A stretch of DNA of 64,000 bases from Anastatus disparis (Eukaryota > Arthropoda > Insecta > Hymenoptera > Eupelmidae). The translations under genes and the position numbers were made by a program. Below, piece after piece: positions 32,014 through 41,564 of the stretch. Below the pieces are notes generated by a model. That model was not told the origin of the DNA. It was given only the letters and a program-made list of their open reading frames with translations, and searched no databases. Each line of letters begins with the position of its first letter. The stretch's first letter is position 1. The DNA is taken from assembly GCA_017163975.1 (NCBI GenBank), contig JAFFSR010000245.1:1503001-1567000 (forward strand), written 5' to 3'.

Positions 32014-33924
32014 ATGGCTAACGTACCGTTAAAAGCAAGTGCTGATGCAGCCGAAAAATGGGTAGGGTATATATCTGAGGAGGACTTAGGAATAACTCTA
32101 CAGGAGTTAGGACTAAGAACAGACGGCTTTCATCATCAAAAAACCAATTGATTAATAAATTGGCTGATTGAGAATTATTCAGCTGAAGAATTTCATCAAA
32201 CGAATTCTAATGATGATGAATTGACAATACGTCAACAGCGCCTAAGAGTAAGAAAGGAATATATAGAAAGAACAATATGTGAGAAGACAGGGTCAACTAT
32301 TTTTGACCCTAATGCGCAACAAGATGAAGAACATGTTCTCAGTGTGCTCGATAAAGATCCTCAGATAAAGTTAAACCTACAGGAGACATTGAGAGAGGGA
32401 ACGAACAAACCACGTTCTGGCGGACAGGCACAAGCATCAACCAACCCTCCAAATCAAGTTACCGAACAGGCAACAACAGTGATGCAAACAACGGATGCAA
32501 CACTGTTTGTATTGCCAACTGAGATGATGCAACATCTTCACAATATGCAAATGCAAATAAAAACACTGGCAGAGTCAGTAGCTGCCATAACACAAAGAAG
32601 AGAGGAAACTCCAAATCCAAGATCATCTAGTACACGGATAGATGAGCAGCAAAGCAACCAGCAAGAAAGAGGTAACGACCAGAGGCCGCCAACAAACACG
32701 AGAGTAAATTTCCAAGATACATTCAGAATACATAATAATACTGAAAATGGCACTCTGGCTGACGTGCAGGCAGGCTTAACTCCGAGTGAACTTCCAAGAG
32801 TAAGTACAGTCGGGAGGAGGGGGACTCCTATTACGTCAAGCCCAATGCCGCAAATGAGCACAAATTTGCAAAATGATCGGACTAACAACGCTAATAGAAC
32901 GTTGGATATCGGCCACATAGTTCGCCGATGGAACGTAACATTCTCAGGTGAAAAAGGACAGAGCATAGATCTCTTCCTGACCAGGGTAGAAGAATGCAGA
33001 ACATTAGCAAAAATGAGTGAGAGTGATCTGCTATCCTCTCTTTCAGAACTGTTATCAGGCGTAGCAGTCACGTGGTACAGAAACAATAAACATTCATGGA
33101 ACATGTGGGCAGAATTTAAAGAAGCTGCTTTGCGTTGGTACGGACACAGTAGACGTTTCCAACAAAGACTGCGGTCTAAAGCGAACAGGCGTACGCAAGG
33201 TAAAGATGAACCTGTGCGTGATTACATAACCTGTCTACAGGCCATTATATTAAAGCAAGTCCCATTACCAGATGTAGGGCAACAGCTCGATCTGTTACAT
33301 CGCAACCTCTTACCCGAGATTCAGCGCATGGTAAGAAGGGATGAGATTGTTGACGTAGAGTCACTACTAGAAAAAGCAGTCGAAGCTGAATTAACAATAG
33401 ATGCAGAGAGAGAATATAGGCCTCCTCCCCTGCCAGAATATTTCTTATTGCCTGACATAGCTTACCGTCCTGCGTCCAAGCGAAAAGAGAATAAACACCA
33501 GGTTGCCGCTATAGAAGAAAAAACGCTGGAATCTGAACAGTTTAACATAGCTAAAACGTTGATGCAGATAGTTTCTCAGTTAAATAAAATGTCTGAAAGA
33601 ATGGACAGGCAACCGGCGGTTCCCAATATAAATAAGTCTGGACAAGCTTCGCCAAATACATCACGTAAAAATCAGCAGAGAAATCCACAGAATTTTAAGA
33701 GACCTCCTCGTAAACCTAATCAAGGGCAAGGTAGCTCTGAACAAAAAAATCAGAATCAGAAAGGAAATCAGACTGAAAACCCAAATAAAGATAAACCTAA
33801 CGAGGAAAATATAAAAGGTACGAGAATTAGAAATCCTAACCTCAGTTGTTATCGCTGTGGGCTGCCTGGATACACGCAATGGTCCTGTCCTCAATGTACG
33901 AGAAAAGGACGAGGGAGCAAGTAG
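32014..33924 (+). pseudogene. gag: Gypsy 2 gag with internal stop
   Basis: The frame opens at ATG 32014, is broken by TGA at 32149-32151 (codon 46), and is then open for about 590 codons to 33924. A capsid-like region lies near residues 300-450 (FSGEKGQSIDLFLTRVEECR, with WYRNN and MWAEFKEA), followed by a basic, Gln/Asn-rich tail. The terminal zinc knuckle reads CYRCGLPGYTQWSC, with Tyr where CCHC has His. Gag would form the particle core. The stop and the odd knuckle suggest decay, though the knuckle could be lineage-specific. Confidence 0.88.
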
Positions 33925-34505
33925 ACGAGGTACCTGCTGTTCCCAGCGAAGATAACGAGACCTCAGAACTCTCTACTGAAAGAGTGATAAACAAAAAATC
34001 ACCTGAAATCCCAGTAGAAGAGCAGAGCGAGTCTCGCGCTTGTCAGGCTGAGACAAGTGAACAGGAAGAGCCACTGCAGTCAGATATAGATGACGAAGCT
34101 CGATGGTGGCTCATGGTAGTGATCGGAGATTACCGTATAAGAGCATTATATGACCCAGGTGCGTCACGTACAGTCATGAATTCTACAGGTTTGCAGTTGG
34201 TCGCAGCCTGTAAGGTGCCGTTAATACCAGCTACGGACAGATTTGCCAAAGTAGCAGATGGTAGGCAATGTTCGATAGTGGGTTATGTCGACTTACCTTT
34301 TACAGTAGGCGGAGTTACAAAGATGATCCGTTCTGCTATTATGCCTAGCTTAGATGAAGAATGTTATCTAGGTGGCAATTTTATACGAGCGTTTAAAGCT
34401 ATTTTCGATCCTTGCGAAAATAAACTCTCTTTCAAAGGAACGAATGTGAAAGTAAATTTGGAAATCGCAGCGCTTAAGAGCATGACGAAGCTGTCCGCCT
34501 TCTAA
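33846..34505 (+). CDS. Gypsy 2 protease frame
   Basis: 219 residues in the -1 frame relative to gag, overlapping its end by 79 bp, as in elements that make pol by -1 frameshifting. The retropepsin core is ALYDPGASRTVM, with DPG instead of DTG or DSG, followed by an LGGNFI block of the second flap region. It ends at a TAA directly before the AT-rich interrupting repeat, so it is separated from RT. Likely not functional in this copy. Confidence 0.8.
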   Translation: MLSLWAAWIHAMVLSSMYEKRTREQVDEVPAVPSEDNETSELSTERVINKKSPEIPVEEQSESRACQAETSEQEEPLQSDIDDEARWWLMVVIGDYRIRALYDPGASRTVMNSTGLQLVAACKVPLIPATDRFAKVADGRQCSIVGYVDLPFTVGGVTKMIRSAIMPSLDEECYLGGNFIRAFKAIFDPCENKLSFKGTNVKVNLEIAALKSMTKLSAF

Positions 34506-34888
34506 TAATATTTCCAATCTTAACTTATGAATAAACGATGCGTTTAGTTGAGTTTTTTTGCTATAAAGGAAAAATTTGTAAGATTAAACTCTAGTGCGGA
34601 CAACTCAAGAAAACCACCAAAATATTATACATACAAAGTTATAATAAAAACTTTCAATATATCGTATTTTAAGGTTAGGTTTGTCGAGTTTGATATCTAA
34701 TTTCCAATCCAAGCTCATAAAAAAATAACAAGTCCAAATGATTTTTTATTTTAACAAAAATTATTGTATTAATATAACTTTAGTGCGGACAAGTCATTAT
34801 ATTTGTTTAATTTAAGAATTTAAAAAGATATCGATAAAATAAAAAAAGCAAAACTCGATTGCTGCAGCTCCGACATGCCGTTAAGCAG
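34500..34888. repeat. Interrupting AT-rich repeat, copy 1
   Basis: About 350-390 bp between the protease and RT frames. A diverged copy occurs at 55374-55768, both starting near CTAATAATATTT and ending near CGACATGCCGTTAA. No terminal repeats are obvious. It breaks pol into two frames. Confidence 0.7.
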
Positions 34889-37834
34889 TTACATGTTGCT
34901 AAGCTAGGATCAGTTGGTTTAGCTGACGTATCAGCAGCTGATCGGGCTCGTGTGAAAAGTTTAGTTACAGAAATATTAGGAGAAGATGATACTCCTATAG
35001 GCTGCACAAATTGGATCGAACATGAGATCGATACAGGTTCTGCACGCCCTATTAAACAGAGATATTATCCTGTTTCTAAAAAAGTCGAAGAATGGATGCA
35101 CGAGCAGGTTAATGAAATGCTAGCTGCAGATATAATTGAACCTTCGATGAGCGGCTGGTCAAGCCCTGTAGTTCGAGTTAAGAAACCAAATGGCAAATTC
35201 AGGTTCTGTATTGACTTTAGAAAAGTCAATGCAGTTACAAAACCTGATGCGTATCCATTGCCAAGAATTTATGATATCTTGCGTAAATTGCAGAAAGCAA
35301 GATACATCTCTACAATGGATTTGAGCAGTGCTTATCATCAAATTAGGATGAAAGAAGATTCACGTGCTCAAACGGCATTCACGGTACCTGGCATGGGTCT
35401 TTACCAGTTTAAACGGATGCCGTATGGCCTTAGCCACGCTGGCGCCACCTTTCAGCGATTAATCGATAAGGTCATTGGCCCAGAACTCGAGCCATACGCA
35501 TTTTCGTACTTAGATTATATCATCGTAGTAACTGAGACGTTCGCTGAACATATAAAATGGTCAAAGAGGGTATTACTGCGAATAAAAGCAGCAGGCCTTA
35601 CGATCAGCCATGAAAAGAGTATATTCTGCCGAGAAGAGGTCAAATATCTCGGTGTTCTGGTAAACAGGGATGGATTTAAGCCTGACCCAGATAAGATAAG
35701 ACCCATCTTTGAATACCCAGCTCCTAAAAATCTAAAGCAGCTGAGGCGTTTCATGGGCATGGCCTCGTGGTACAGGAAATTCTTGAAAAATTTCGCCACG
35801 TTAGCAGAGCCATTAACCAGACTCAGTAGAAAAGACTGCAAATATGCATGGTCAAGCGATCAGGAAATCGCTTTTGACCAAATAAAAGCCTTAATCGCAT
35901 CTGCTTCGTTATTGCATCGACCGCAGTTCGATTTGCAATTCATTATACAGACAGATGCTAGTGACACAGGCCTAGGAGCAGTACTTCTACAAGTAGTCAA
36001 CGACGAAGAGCGAGTATTGGAATTCGCTAGTCGTACCATGTCCAGTGCAGAGCGAAACTACAGCGTAACAGAAAGAGAATGTCTAGCTGTTATATGGGCT
36101 GTCAAAAAGTTTCGTTGTTACATTGAAGGTTATGACTTTAAGGTTATAACGGATCATAGTAGCTTACGTTGGTTATGTAATTTACATAATCCAACGGGCA
36201 GGCTAGTGCGTTGGGCGCTGGAGCTGCAAGGGTACTCTTACACTGTTGAGCACAGAAAAGGTGCATTAAACTATGTACCTGATGCGTTATCACGTATGCA
36301 TGAAGACTCAGTAGAATGCGACACTCACTTAAGTGCACTAAGTTGGGCGTCGCAAACCAACGATGCGTGGTATAAGTCTCTGCTGCAACAGGTTATGAGT
36401 AACCCTAATGACTATCCCAGATGGAAAATAGTTGGAGGTCAATTGTACCGTTATGTACCGGACAGGTTCACTGAGGAAACGATGGGAGACGATGACGCAT
36501 GGAAACTCGTTGTTCCCAGCGAAAGTCGAGCAGAAGTACTGCATGAATGCCACGATGAGCCGACAGCTGGTCACTTAGGTCGTGATAAAACAGTGGCTCG
36601 CGTAAAGCAATATTATTACTGGCCTTATATAGAGAAAACAGTATCACAGTATGTTAAGAGTTGTGAGATCTGTCAGCAGTGCAAAGTCGAACAAAAACTA
36701 CCTGCAGGTTTGATGGGTAAAAGAGAAGTTTCAGGCCCATGGAAAGTTATCGCTGGAGATGTAACAGGTCCATTTCCAAGAAGTAAACGTGGATATGAGT
36801 ATGCTTTGATTTTCGAAGATATATTCACCAAATGGGTGGAGTGCATACCTACTAGAAAAGCGAATGCCTCCACGATCTCAAAAGCACTAAGAGAAAGAAT
36901 TATTTTAAGGTTTGGTGCGCCTGAGATCTTCTTATCTGATAATGGATCAGAGTTCAGGAATCAAGTAGTAGATAAATATCTAAATGAAGCAGGTATTTGT
37001 CATAATACTACTCCTGCGTATCATCCGCAGGCTAATGCGGTAGAAAGGATAAACCGGACGGTTAAAACCATGATTACTGCATTTATTGATGAAAATCACC
37101 GTTCTTGGGACGAAAAGTTACCTGAAATTATATTTGCATATAATACGGCGAAACAGAGTACAACTGGCACGAGCCCTGCGTTGTTAAATTATGGTAGGCA
37201 GCCAATACCTCCGAGCTCACTGAAAAGAAAAGAAGATAAAGCTGCTCAGGAAAATGAACGATTACAAGAAGTAACGAACTGGCAAAATCATGTAAGCAAA
37301 TTACCTTTGCTACATGAACAGGTAGTCGATCGTGCACAGTCTGCGCAACAGAAGCAAGCTGATGCATATGATCTTGGTCGAAGAGAAGTAGAGTATACCA
37401 TTGGAGATTTAGTATGGAAAAGAAATAAAATACTCTCTTCGGCTGCTCAGGGTATTGCAAGTAAGCTCGCACCTAAGTTCGTAGGCCCGTATGTGATCAC
37501 AGCGAAATGTGGCTCTAACACATACAGTCTGATAGATCAAGATAGTAATGCTTGCGGCCCTGTTCACGTAGAGCAATTAAAACCATACATAGCAAGGCAA
37601 GAAGCCGAAACACCATCTCAACCACCGTTGGATCGATCAAAGGCGAATGAAACGATGAGCGACCCGTCTCTTGCGAGCGATGCGACTCCGTGTGCCAACG
37701 GAGGTTCGGGCTCAGACAGCGTGCGACCGCCTGCGAGCGGTGATGCTCCCGAACTCGATAAACCGAATAGGAAGCGTGGTCGTCCGCGTAAAACAGCGAT
37801 CGTTGTAACACGAACAGTAAAGCGTATGCGATAA
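34859..37834 (+). CDS. pol: Gypsy 2 RT-RNase H-integrase frame, RT active site mutated
   Basis: 991 residues. RT blocks are present (FRFCIDFRKVNAVT, MPYGLSHAGATFQR), but the catalytic box is YLDY at residues 217-220 where YxDD is required. A GAT-to-TAT change at 35516-35518 explains this and would abolish polymerase activity. RNase H starts near QTDASDTGLGAVL. Integrase has an HHCC finger and an acidic triad at D634, D694 and E729. The C terminus carries an AT-hook, KRGRPRKT (37772-37795), and closes at TAA 37832. The same frame then stays open for 42 codons with a second KRGRPKGS, so that TAA is probably a late mutation. Confidence 0.9.
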   Translation: MLQLRHAVKQLHVAKLGSVGLADVSAADRARVKSLVTEILGEDDTPIGCTNWIEHEIDTGSARPIKQRYYPVSKKVEEWMHEQVNEMLAADIIEPSMSGWSSPVVRVKKPNGKFRFCIDFRKVNAVTKPDAYPLPRIYDILRKLQKARYISTMDLSSAYHQIRMKEDSRAQTAFTVPGMGLYQFKRMPYGLSHAGATFQRLIDKVIGPELEPYAFSYLDYIIVVTETFAEHIKWSKRVLLRIKAAGLTISHEKSIFCREEVKYLGVLVNRDGFKPDPDKIRPIFEYPAPKNLKQLRRFMGMASWYRKFLKNFATLAEPLTRLSRKDCKYAWSSDQEIAFDQIKALIASASLLHRPQFDLQFIIQTDASDTGLGAVLLQVVNDEERVLEFASRTMSSAERNYSVTERECLAVIWAVKKFRCYIEGYDFKVITDHSSLRWLCNLHNPTGRLVRWALELQGYSYTVEHRKGALNYVPDALSRMHEDSVECDTHLSALSWASQTNDAWYKSLLQQVMSNPNDYPRWKIVGGQLYRYVPDRFTEETMGDDDAWKLVVPSESRAEVLHECHDEPTAGHLGRDKTVARVKQYYYWPYIEKTVSQYVKSCEICQQCKVEQKLPAGLMGKREVSGPWKVIAGDVTGPFPRSKRGYEYALIFEDIFTKWVECIPTRKANASTISKALRERIILRFGAPEIFLSDNGSEFRNQVVDKYLNEAGICHNTTPAYHPQANAVERINRTVKTMITAFIDENHRSWDEKLPEIIFAYNTAKQSTTGTSPALLNYGRQPIPPSSLKRKEDKAAQENERLQEVTNWQNHVSKLPLLHEQVVDRAQSAQQKQADAYDLGRREVEYTIGDLVWKRNKILSSAAQGIASKLAPKFVGPYVITAKCGSNTYSLIDQDSNACGPVHVEQLKPYIARQEAETPSQPPLDRSKANETMSDPSLASDATPCANGGSGSDSVRPPASGDAPELDKPNRKRGRPRKTAIVVTRTVKRMR

Positions 37835-38007
37835 GCTGAGTCTGAACCGATTATGTGTAAGCGTGGTAGGCCAAAAGGTTCTACAAATATACAGCGTAGC
37901 GAAAATTTAATCGAATATTCGCCGAGAAAAACTAGAATGCGAACCCGTGCGAATAAAAAGTAACCACCTGAGAATACTAACAAACAATCCTTTCTTCCTA
38001 CTAACAG

Positions 38008-38865
38008 ATGGATCTTCAACGTCGTAAAGGGATGGAAGACCTTATCGCCTTCCTAATCTCCAACGCTGCGGATCTGAAGATTAGAGATTACCTGCTGCCA
38101 TACGCCGAATTCCTGCGAGATCAGTCGGAGACTGAAAGGATCCAGCGGGAGATAGAGAAGGAGAAGGAGAGAGATAGCCTCCCAGCATTGACGATTGAGG
38201 AAATACCACGGGAGCCGTCGCCGATCAGGGTTAAGCCGACGCCCAAGCGGCAAGAGGTTGTAGGAGCCTCAAAGCCCAGTGTGTCGCAGAGCCAACCGGC
38301 CTGCGACCCACGATCAGGCACGATGCCTTCCAAGGAAGAGCCATCGATGGCAGAAGAGTGGAAGAAACTCCAGACAGAATTAAGAAGAGTAGCTCGTCAG
38401 TCTTCGGTAGCCTTCGATGAAGAAGCTGACGCTTTTGCTTGGTGGGACCACTTCGTACAGCGATATGGACTGGAAGCAGACGAGCTAGTCAGTAACTGGC
38501 CGATTATCATCAAAGATAGAAGGCAAGAGGTGGCGGCATTGCTACGAGTCAGGCGTGCTAGACTGACCAGGCAAGAAGAAGAAAGAAAGAGGAGAGAAAG
38601 AGAAAGGGCTAAGGTCCGCCAAGCAGAGGAAGAAGCCTCTCAAGCCTTAAAGAAGGCATATGAAGCCGCCGCCAAGGCAAAAGCGGCCCACGAACGGGCC
38701 AAAGCCGATAAAATGATGGCTGAACTGAGGCTGGAGAAAGAAGAAGAGGAGGCAAGGCGAAAAGCCCTTGCCAAAGACCAGCCAAGGTGCTACATTTGTA
38801 ATCATCCAGGTGTAAAAAGATCGTATCAGTGTCCTCGTCGTGCTGAGCACCGAGAATATATGTAA
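38008..38865 (+). CDS. Gypsy 2 third frame: coiled-coil protein of unknown function
   Basis: 285 residues between pol and the 3' LTR. An N-terminal helical region (MEDLIAFLISN..) is followed by a proline-rich stretch, then a WWDHFVQRYG block near residue 148, then about 90 residues of highly charged Arg/Glu/Ala heptads likely to form a coiled coil. It ends with CYICNHPGVKRSYQC, a cysteine motif like a zinc knuckle lacking its histidine. It is less AT-rich than its neighbours. It does not resemble an envelope: no signal peptide or membrane segment is visible. It may be a gag-like accessory protein, but I do not recognise it. Confidence 0.65.
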   Translation: MDLQRRKGMEDLIAFLISNAADLKIRDYLLPYAEFLRDQSETERIQREIEKEKERDSLPALTIEEIPREPSPIRVKPTPKRQEVVGASKPSVSQSQPACDPRSGTMPSKEEPSMAEEWKKLQTELRRVARQSSVAFDEEADAFAWWDHFVQRYGLEADELVSNWPIIIKDRRQEVAALLRVRRARLTRQEEERKRRERERAKVRQAEEEASQALKKAYEAAAKAKAAHERAKADKMMAELRLEKEEEEARRKALAKDQPRCYICNHPGVKRSYQCPRRAEHREYM

Positions 38866-38967
38866 TATAATTTGATATTTCTTTTTGTAATTATTGACTA
38901 CACCTTTCCCATTCCAAATCCTTCAGCGCATCAACTGAGAGCAGCAGAATCAAGGTATGCTGCGTCT

Positions 38968-38977
38968 GGCGGAGGGG
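38968..38977 (+). promoter_or_regulatory. Polypurine tract of Gypsy 2
   Basis: GGCGGAGGGG lies directly before the TGTCACGG start of the 3' LTR. Confidence 0.6.
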
Positions 38978-40770
38978 TGTCACGGTATTCTACCGTGTTC
39001 GAATCTCGCGCGCTGCTGTAATTAATCTAACTCGGGGTGCTGTCACGAGCGCCGTCGTATACTAGTATTATAAGGCGTCAATCGACGCGCACGAGAAGGA
39101 AGAGAAGCCGCGGCGCTTCAGACTTGATTCAACGGCCTACAAGCGCGCATCTTTATTTGATCTTTCGGATTTATTAATCGATTCGCTGGTGTAGTGCTGT
39201 AATAGTTTGGTGAGAAGAATAAAAGGAGATCGGAAGAGACACGAGTATCTTCTCCAGGTCGTGCTCTACCTACGTCGACTGTTCTCTACAAGTTGCAGCG
39301 ACCTGCAAATTGTTTATCGCTGGGCCGAATTCACGAGCCGCAGCGATCAGGCGAAACAAAGACGATCTCCGTTGGTCAACGTCAATCGGCGTTAGTTATC
39401 CGGAATAAGAGGCCTCTGCGCGATATCGTAAGTTATTATTAAGATTTTGTTAACCAGAAGTTTCTTACCTCGAAGAAACTTCTGGCGTTGTAACAACTAT
39501 CGTGCGTTCGAGCGTACGTTGTATCCCTATTGAAAAAGATCACGTGAATAATTTACGTAAATTTTTCACGTGATTTTTGTTTCATTTCATCACGTGAATT
39601 ATTCACGTCAATTATTCACCTGAATTTTATATTTTTAATATAAGAAGTATTTCAATAAATATAATCTCTCAAATCAAAAGCATTTCAATTAATATGATTT
39701 TGTAAATTAAAAGTATTCAAATTAATATGATTTTTCAAATAAAATATGAGTCACTAGAAAAAAATTTGTGTTTCATTTCATTACGTGAATTATTTACGTA
39801 AATTATTCACGTAAATTATTTGCGTGAATTATTCACGTGAATAATTTACGTAATGAAATGAAACACAAATTTTTTTCTAGTGATTCATATTTTATTTGAA
39901 AAATCATATTAATTGTATCACTTTTTGTAAACTTTTACAAATAAACACATATCTGTCAATCTAATTGAAATACTTTTGATTTGAGAGATTACATTTATTG
40001 AAATACTTCTTATATAAAAAATATAAAATTCACGTGAATAATTTACGTGAATAATTCACGTGAATAATTCACGTGAATAATTCACGTGAATAATTCACGT
40101 GATGAAATGAAACAAAAATCACATGAAAAATTTACGTAAATTATTCACGTGATCTTTTTCAATAGGGATCTTAGCTCGGGTCGCGTCCCTCCCTATTGCT
40201 ACCTCTTTCTAGAGAATATTTTTCCGTTTAATTTAAACACTTTTGTATTGCTTAATTTTACATATTAATTCATTCGCGTTCAGATATTATTTTTGTATTA
40301 TACTTTATTGCTTCTAATAAATACATTTTAACTATAAAATCTTATTTTGTCTGCCGTAAGTGCATGTATTAAAGAAAGCCTATCCTGTTGCTTACCCCGA
40401 CGCGTCCGCGGTCCTTATTTATTTTATCACAATATATACATATATTTCCTACGTAAATATATATAATAAATTTAACTGGGAAAGTTAAATTCCATATAAA
40501 TAAGGAGTACTGTGCTAGCGGCATCGCGTCTCTCGATCAGGTAAGAGAGAGAGAGAGAGAGAGAGACGCGCAGCAACGAGCTGACGGAAAAATACTCCGT
40601 CGCATATCAATCTAACATACTAACTAGCTTTGCCGGAGTTGTTGCTAGTTTACCATACTTGAGATAAATTCTAGCAGCTCCGTATTCAATCAAAAATTAA
40701 TAAGTCTAGTTAAAGTCAAGTTGAATTAAAATCTAATTTCTTTTGCAACGGGTAGTAAATTACCGTTACA
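38978..40770 (+). repeat. 3' LTR of Gypsy 2
   Basis: Starts TGTCACGGTATTCTACCG and ends TACCGTTACA (TG..CA ends). 1,793 bp including a nested MITE of 643 bp, so about 1.15 kb without it. It contains a (GA)n tract near 40545. Confidence 0.88.
39525..40167. mobile_element. 643-bp palindromic MITE, CACGTGAATAATT word type, in Gypsy 2 3' LTR
   Basis: Ends CCCTATTGAAAAAGATCACG and its inverse, with AT duplication (39523-39524 and 40168-40169). The 5' LTR keeps the empty site GTTGTATCTTAGC, which confirms the boundaries and the 2-bp duplication directly. It consists of AATTCACGTGAATAATT words on both arms. Confidence 0.93.
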
Positions 40771-40858
40771 TTATTTACAGTTATTTATATTTATTTACAT
40801 TTATTCACAGTTATTAACAGTTATTTATAATTATATCCAAAAATTTTTTCCATATGGG
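40771..40858. mobile_element. E0: right end of a GTAAAT-word element
   Basis: TTATTTACAGTTATTTA words end in TTTTTTCCATATGGG. It begins exactly at the Gypsy 2 LTR edge, so Gypsy 2 may have inserted in this element. The expected left half is not on the other side of Gypsy 2, which implies loss or rearrangement there. Confidence 0.7.
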
Positions 40859-41112
40859 AATATAGCTTAAACATAAAAATTTTCAAATCATCGAACTAAA
40901 TTTTTGAAGTATTCATTTTAATGTGGTATTATTTTTGATATTTATATAATAAGAAAATTTTAATATTCTGATAAGGCAAGATTAAAATACAAAATAGTTT
41001 TCGACAGAGCAGCTTGAAACAGAATCAGTTTTCAATAAATTTTTTTTTCCAACATTCTAATGAAGCTTTATATCAAACCTATTTTTTCATCATTTTGCAC
41101 ACTTAAATGAAA

Positions 41113-41508
41113 TTTGAAAATTTATCTAAAGGTGTTTCTATATTTCTTGCCTGTTGAATCTGTTCATGATCGCCAAAACTTCTTGCTTGATACAACATTA
41201 ATTAATCTCTATAATTTCTTTCCCTATTATATGAATGTCTCAAAAAATTCATGTATTTTTCTTCAACTGAGCCTTCTCATGTTACCATCATATTCTGTAT
41301 GAAAGTTATCTCTTACATAATATGGAATTTTAAGATTTTGAGTTGTTCTATGTACTGAATATTTGGAACTATGATGTAAGTTATAAATAAATGTTAAAAC
41401 TATCAGTAATAGAACAGGTAACATTTGGAAGAATATAGTATAACATTCCCTTGTTGTGAATAAGCATGTTGCTCTTGAGCTGCATTTTGTCTCATCCATC
41501 TACTATCA
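41113..41508 (-). pseudogene. DNAJB12/DNAJB14-like pseudogene fragment
   Basis: On the minus strand the translated pieces match the C-terminal part of the ER-membrane J-proteins DNAJB12/14: a MLPVLLLIVLTF membrane segment, then NLKIPYYVRDNFHTEYDG, then in another frame EEKYMNFLRHSYNRERNYRD and QARSFGDHEQIQQARNIETP. At least two frameshifts and one stop break it. The J domain is absent and no intron is evident in the part kept, so it may derive from cDNA or from a single exon. It lies between E0 and E1. Confidence 0.75.
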
Positions 41509-41564
41509 AAATTTTGCTACTCTTTTTTTATTTTAAATACCAGAAAGAGAAATATTTTTAAGAA

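Larger units (their letters stand above)
28122..40770 (+). mobile_element. Gypsy 2: decayed long-LTR Gypsy retrotransposon with nested insertions
   Basis: Order: 5' LTR (28122-30005), leader, gag (32014-33924), protease frame (33846-34505), an interrupting repeat, RT-RNaseH-integrase (34859-37834), an extra frame (38008-38865), 3' LTR (38978-40770). The LTRs differ by a roughly 128-bp deletion, loss of the first bases of the 5' LTR, and separate nested elements. Gag has an internal stop and the RT catalytic motif is YLDY. It is an old, defective copy. I could not assign a subclade with confidence. Confidence 0.9.

Noticed and set aside
34501..34860. Spliceosomal intron in Gypsy 2 pol
   Set aside because: No convincing GT..AG pair at the frame edges, and a copy exists elsewhere without pol.
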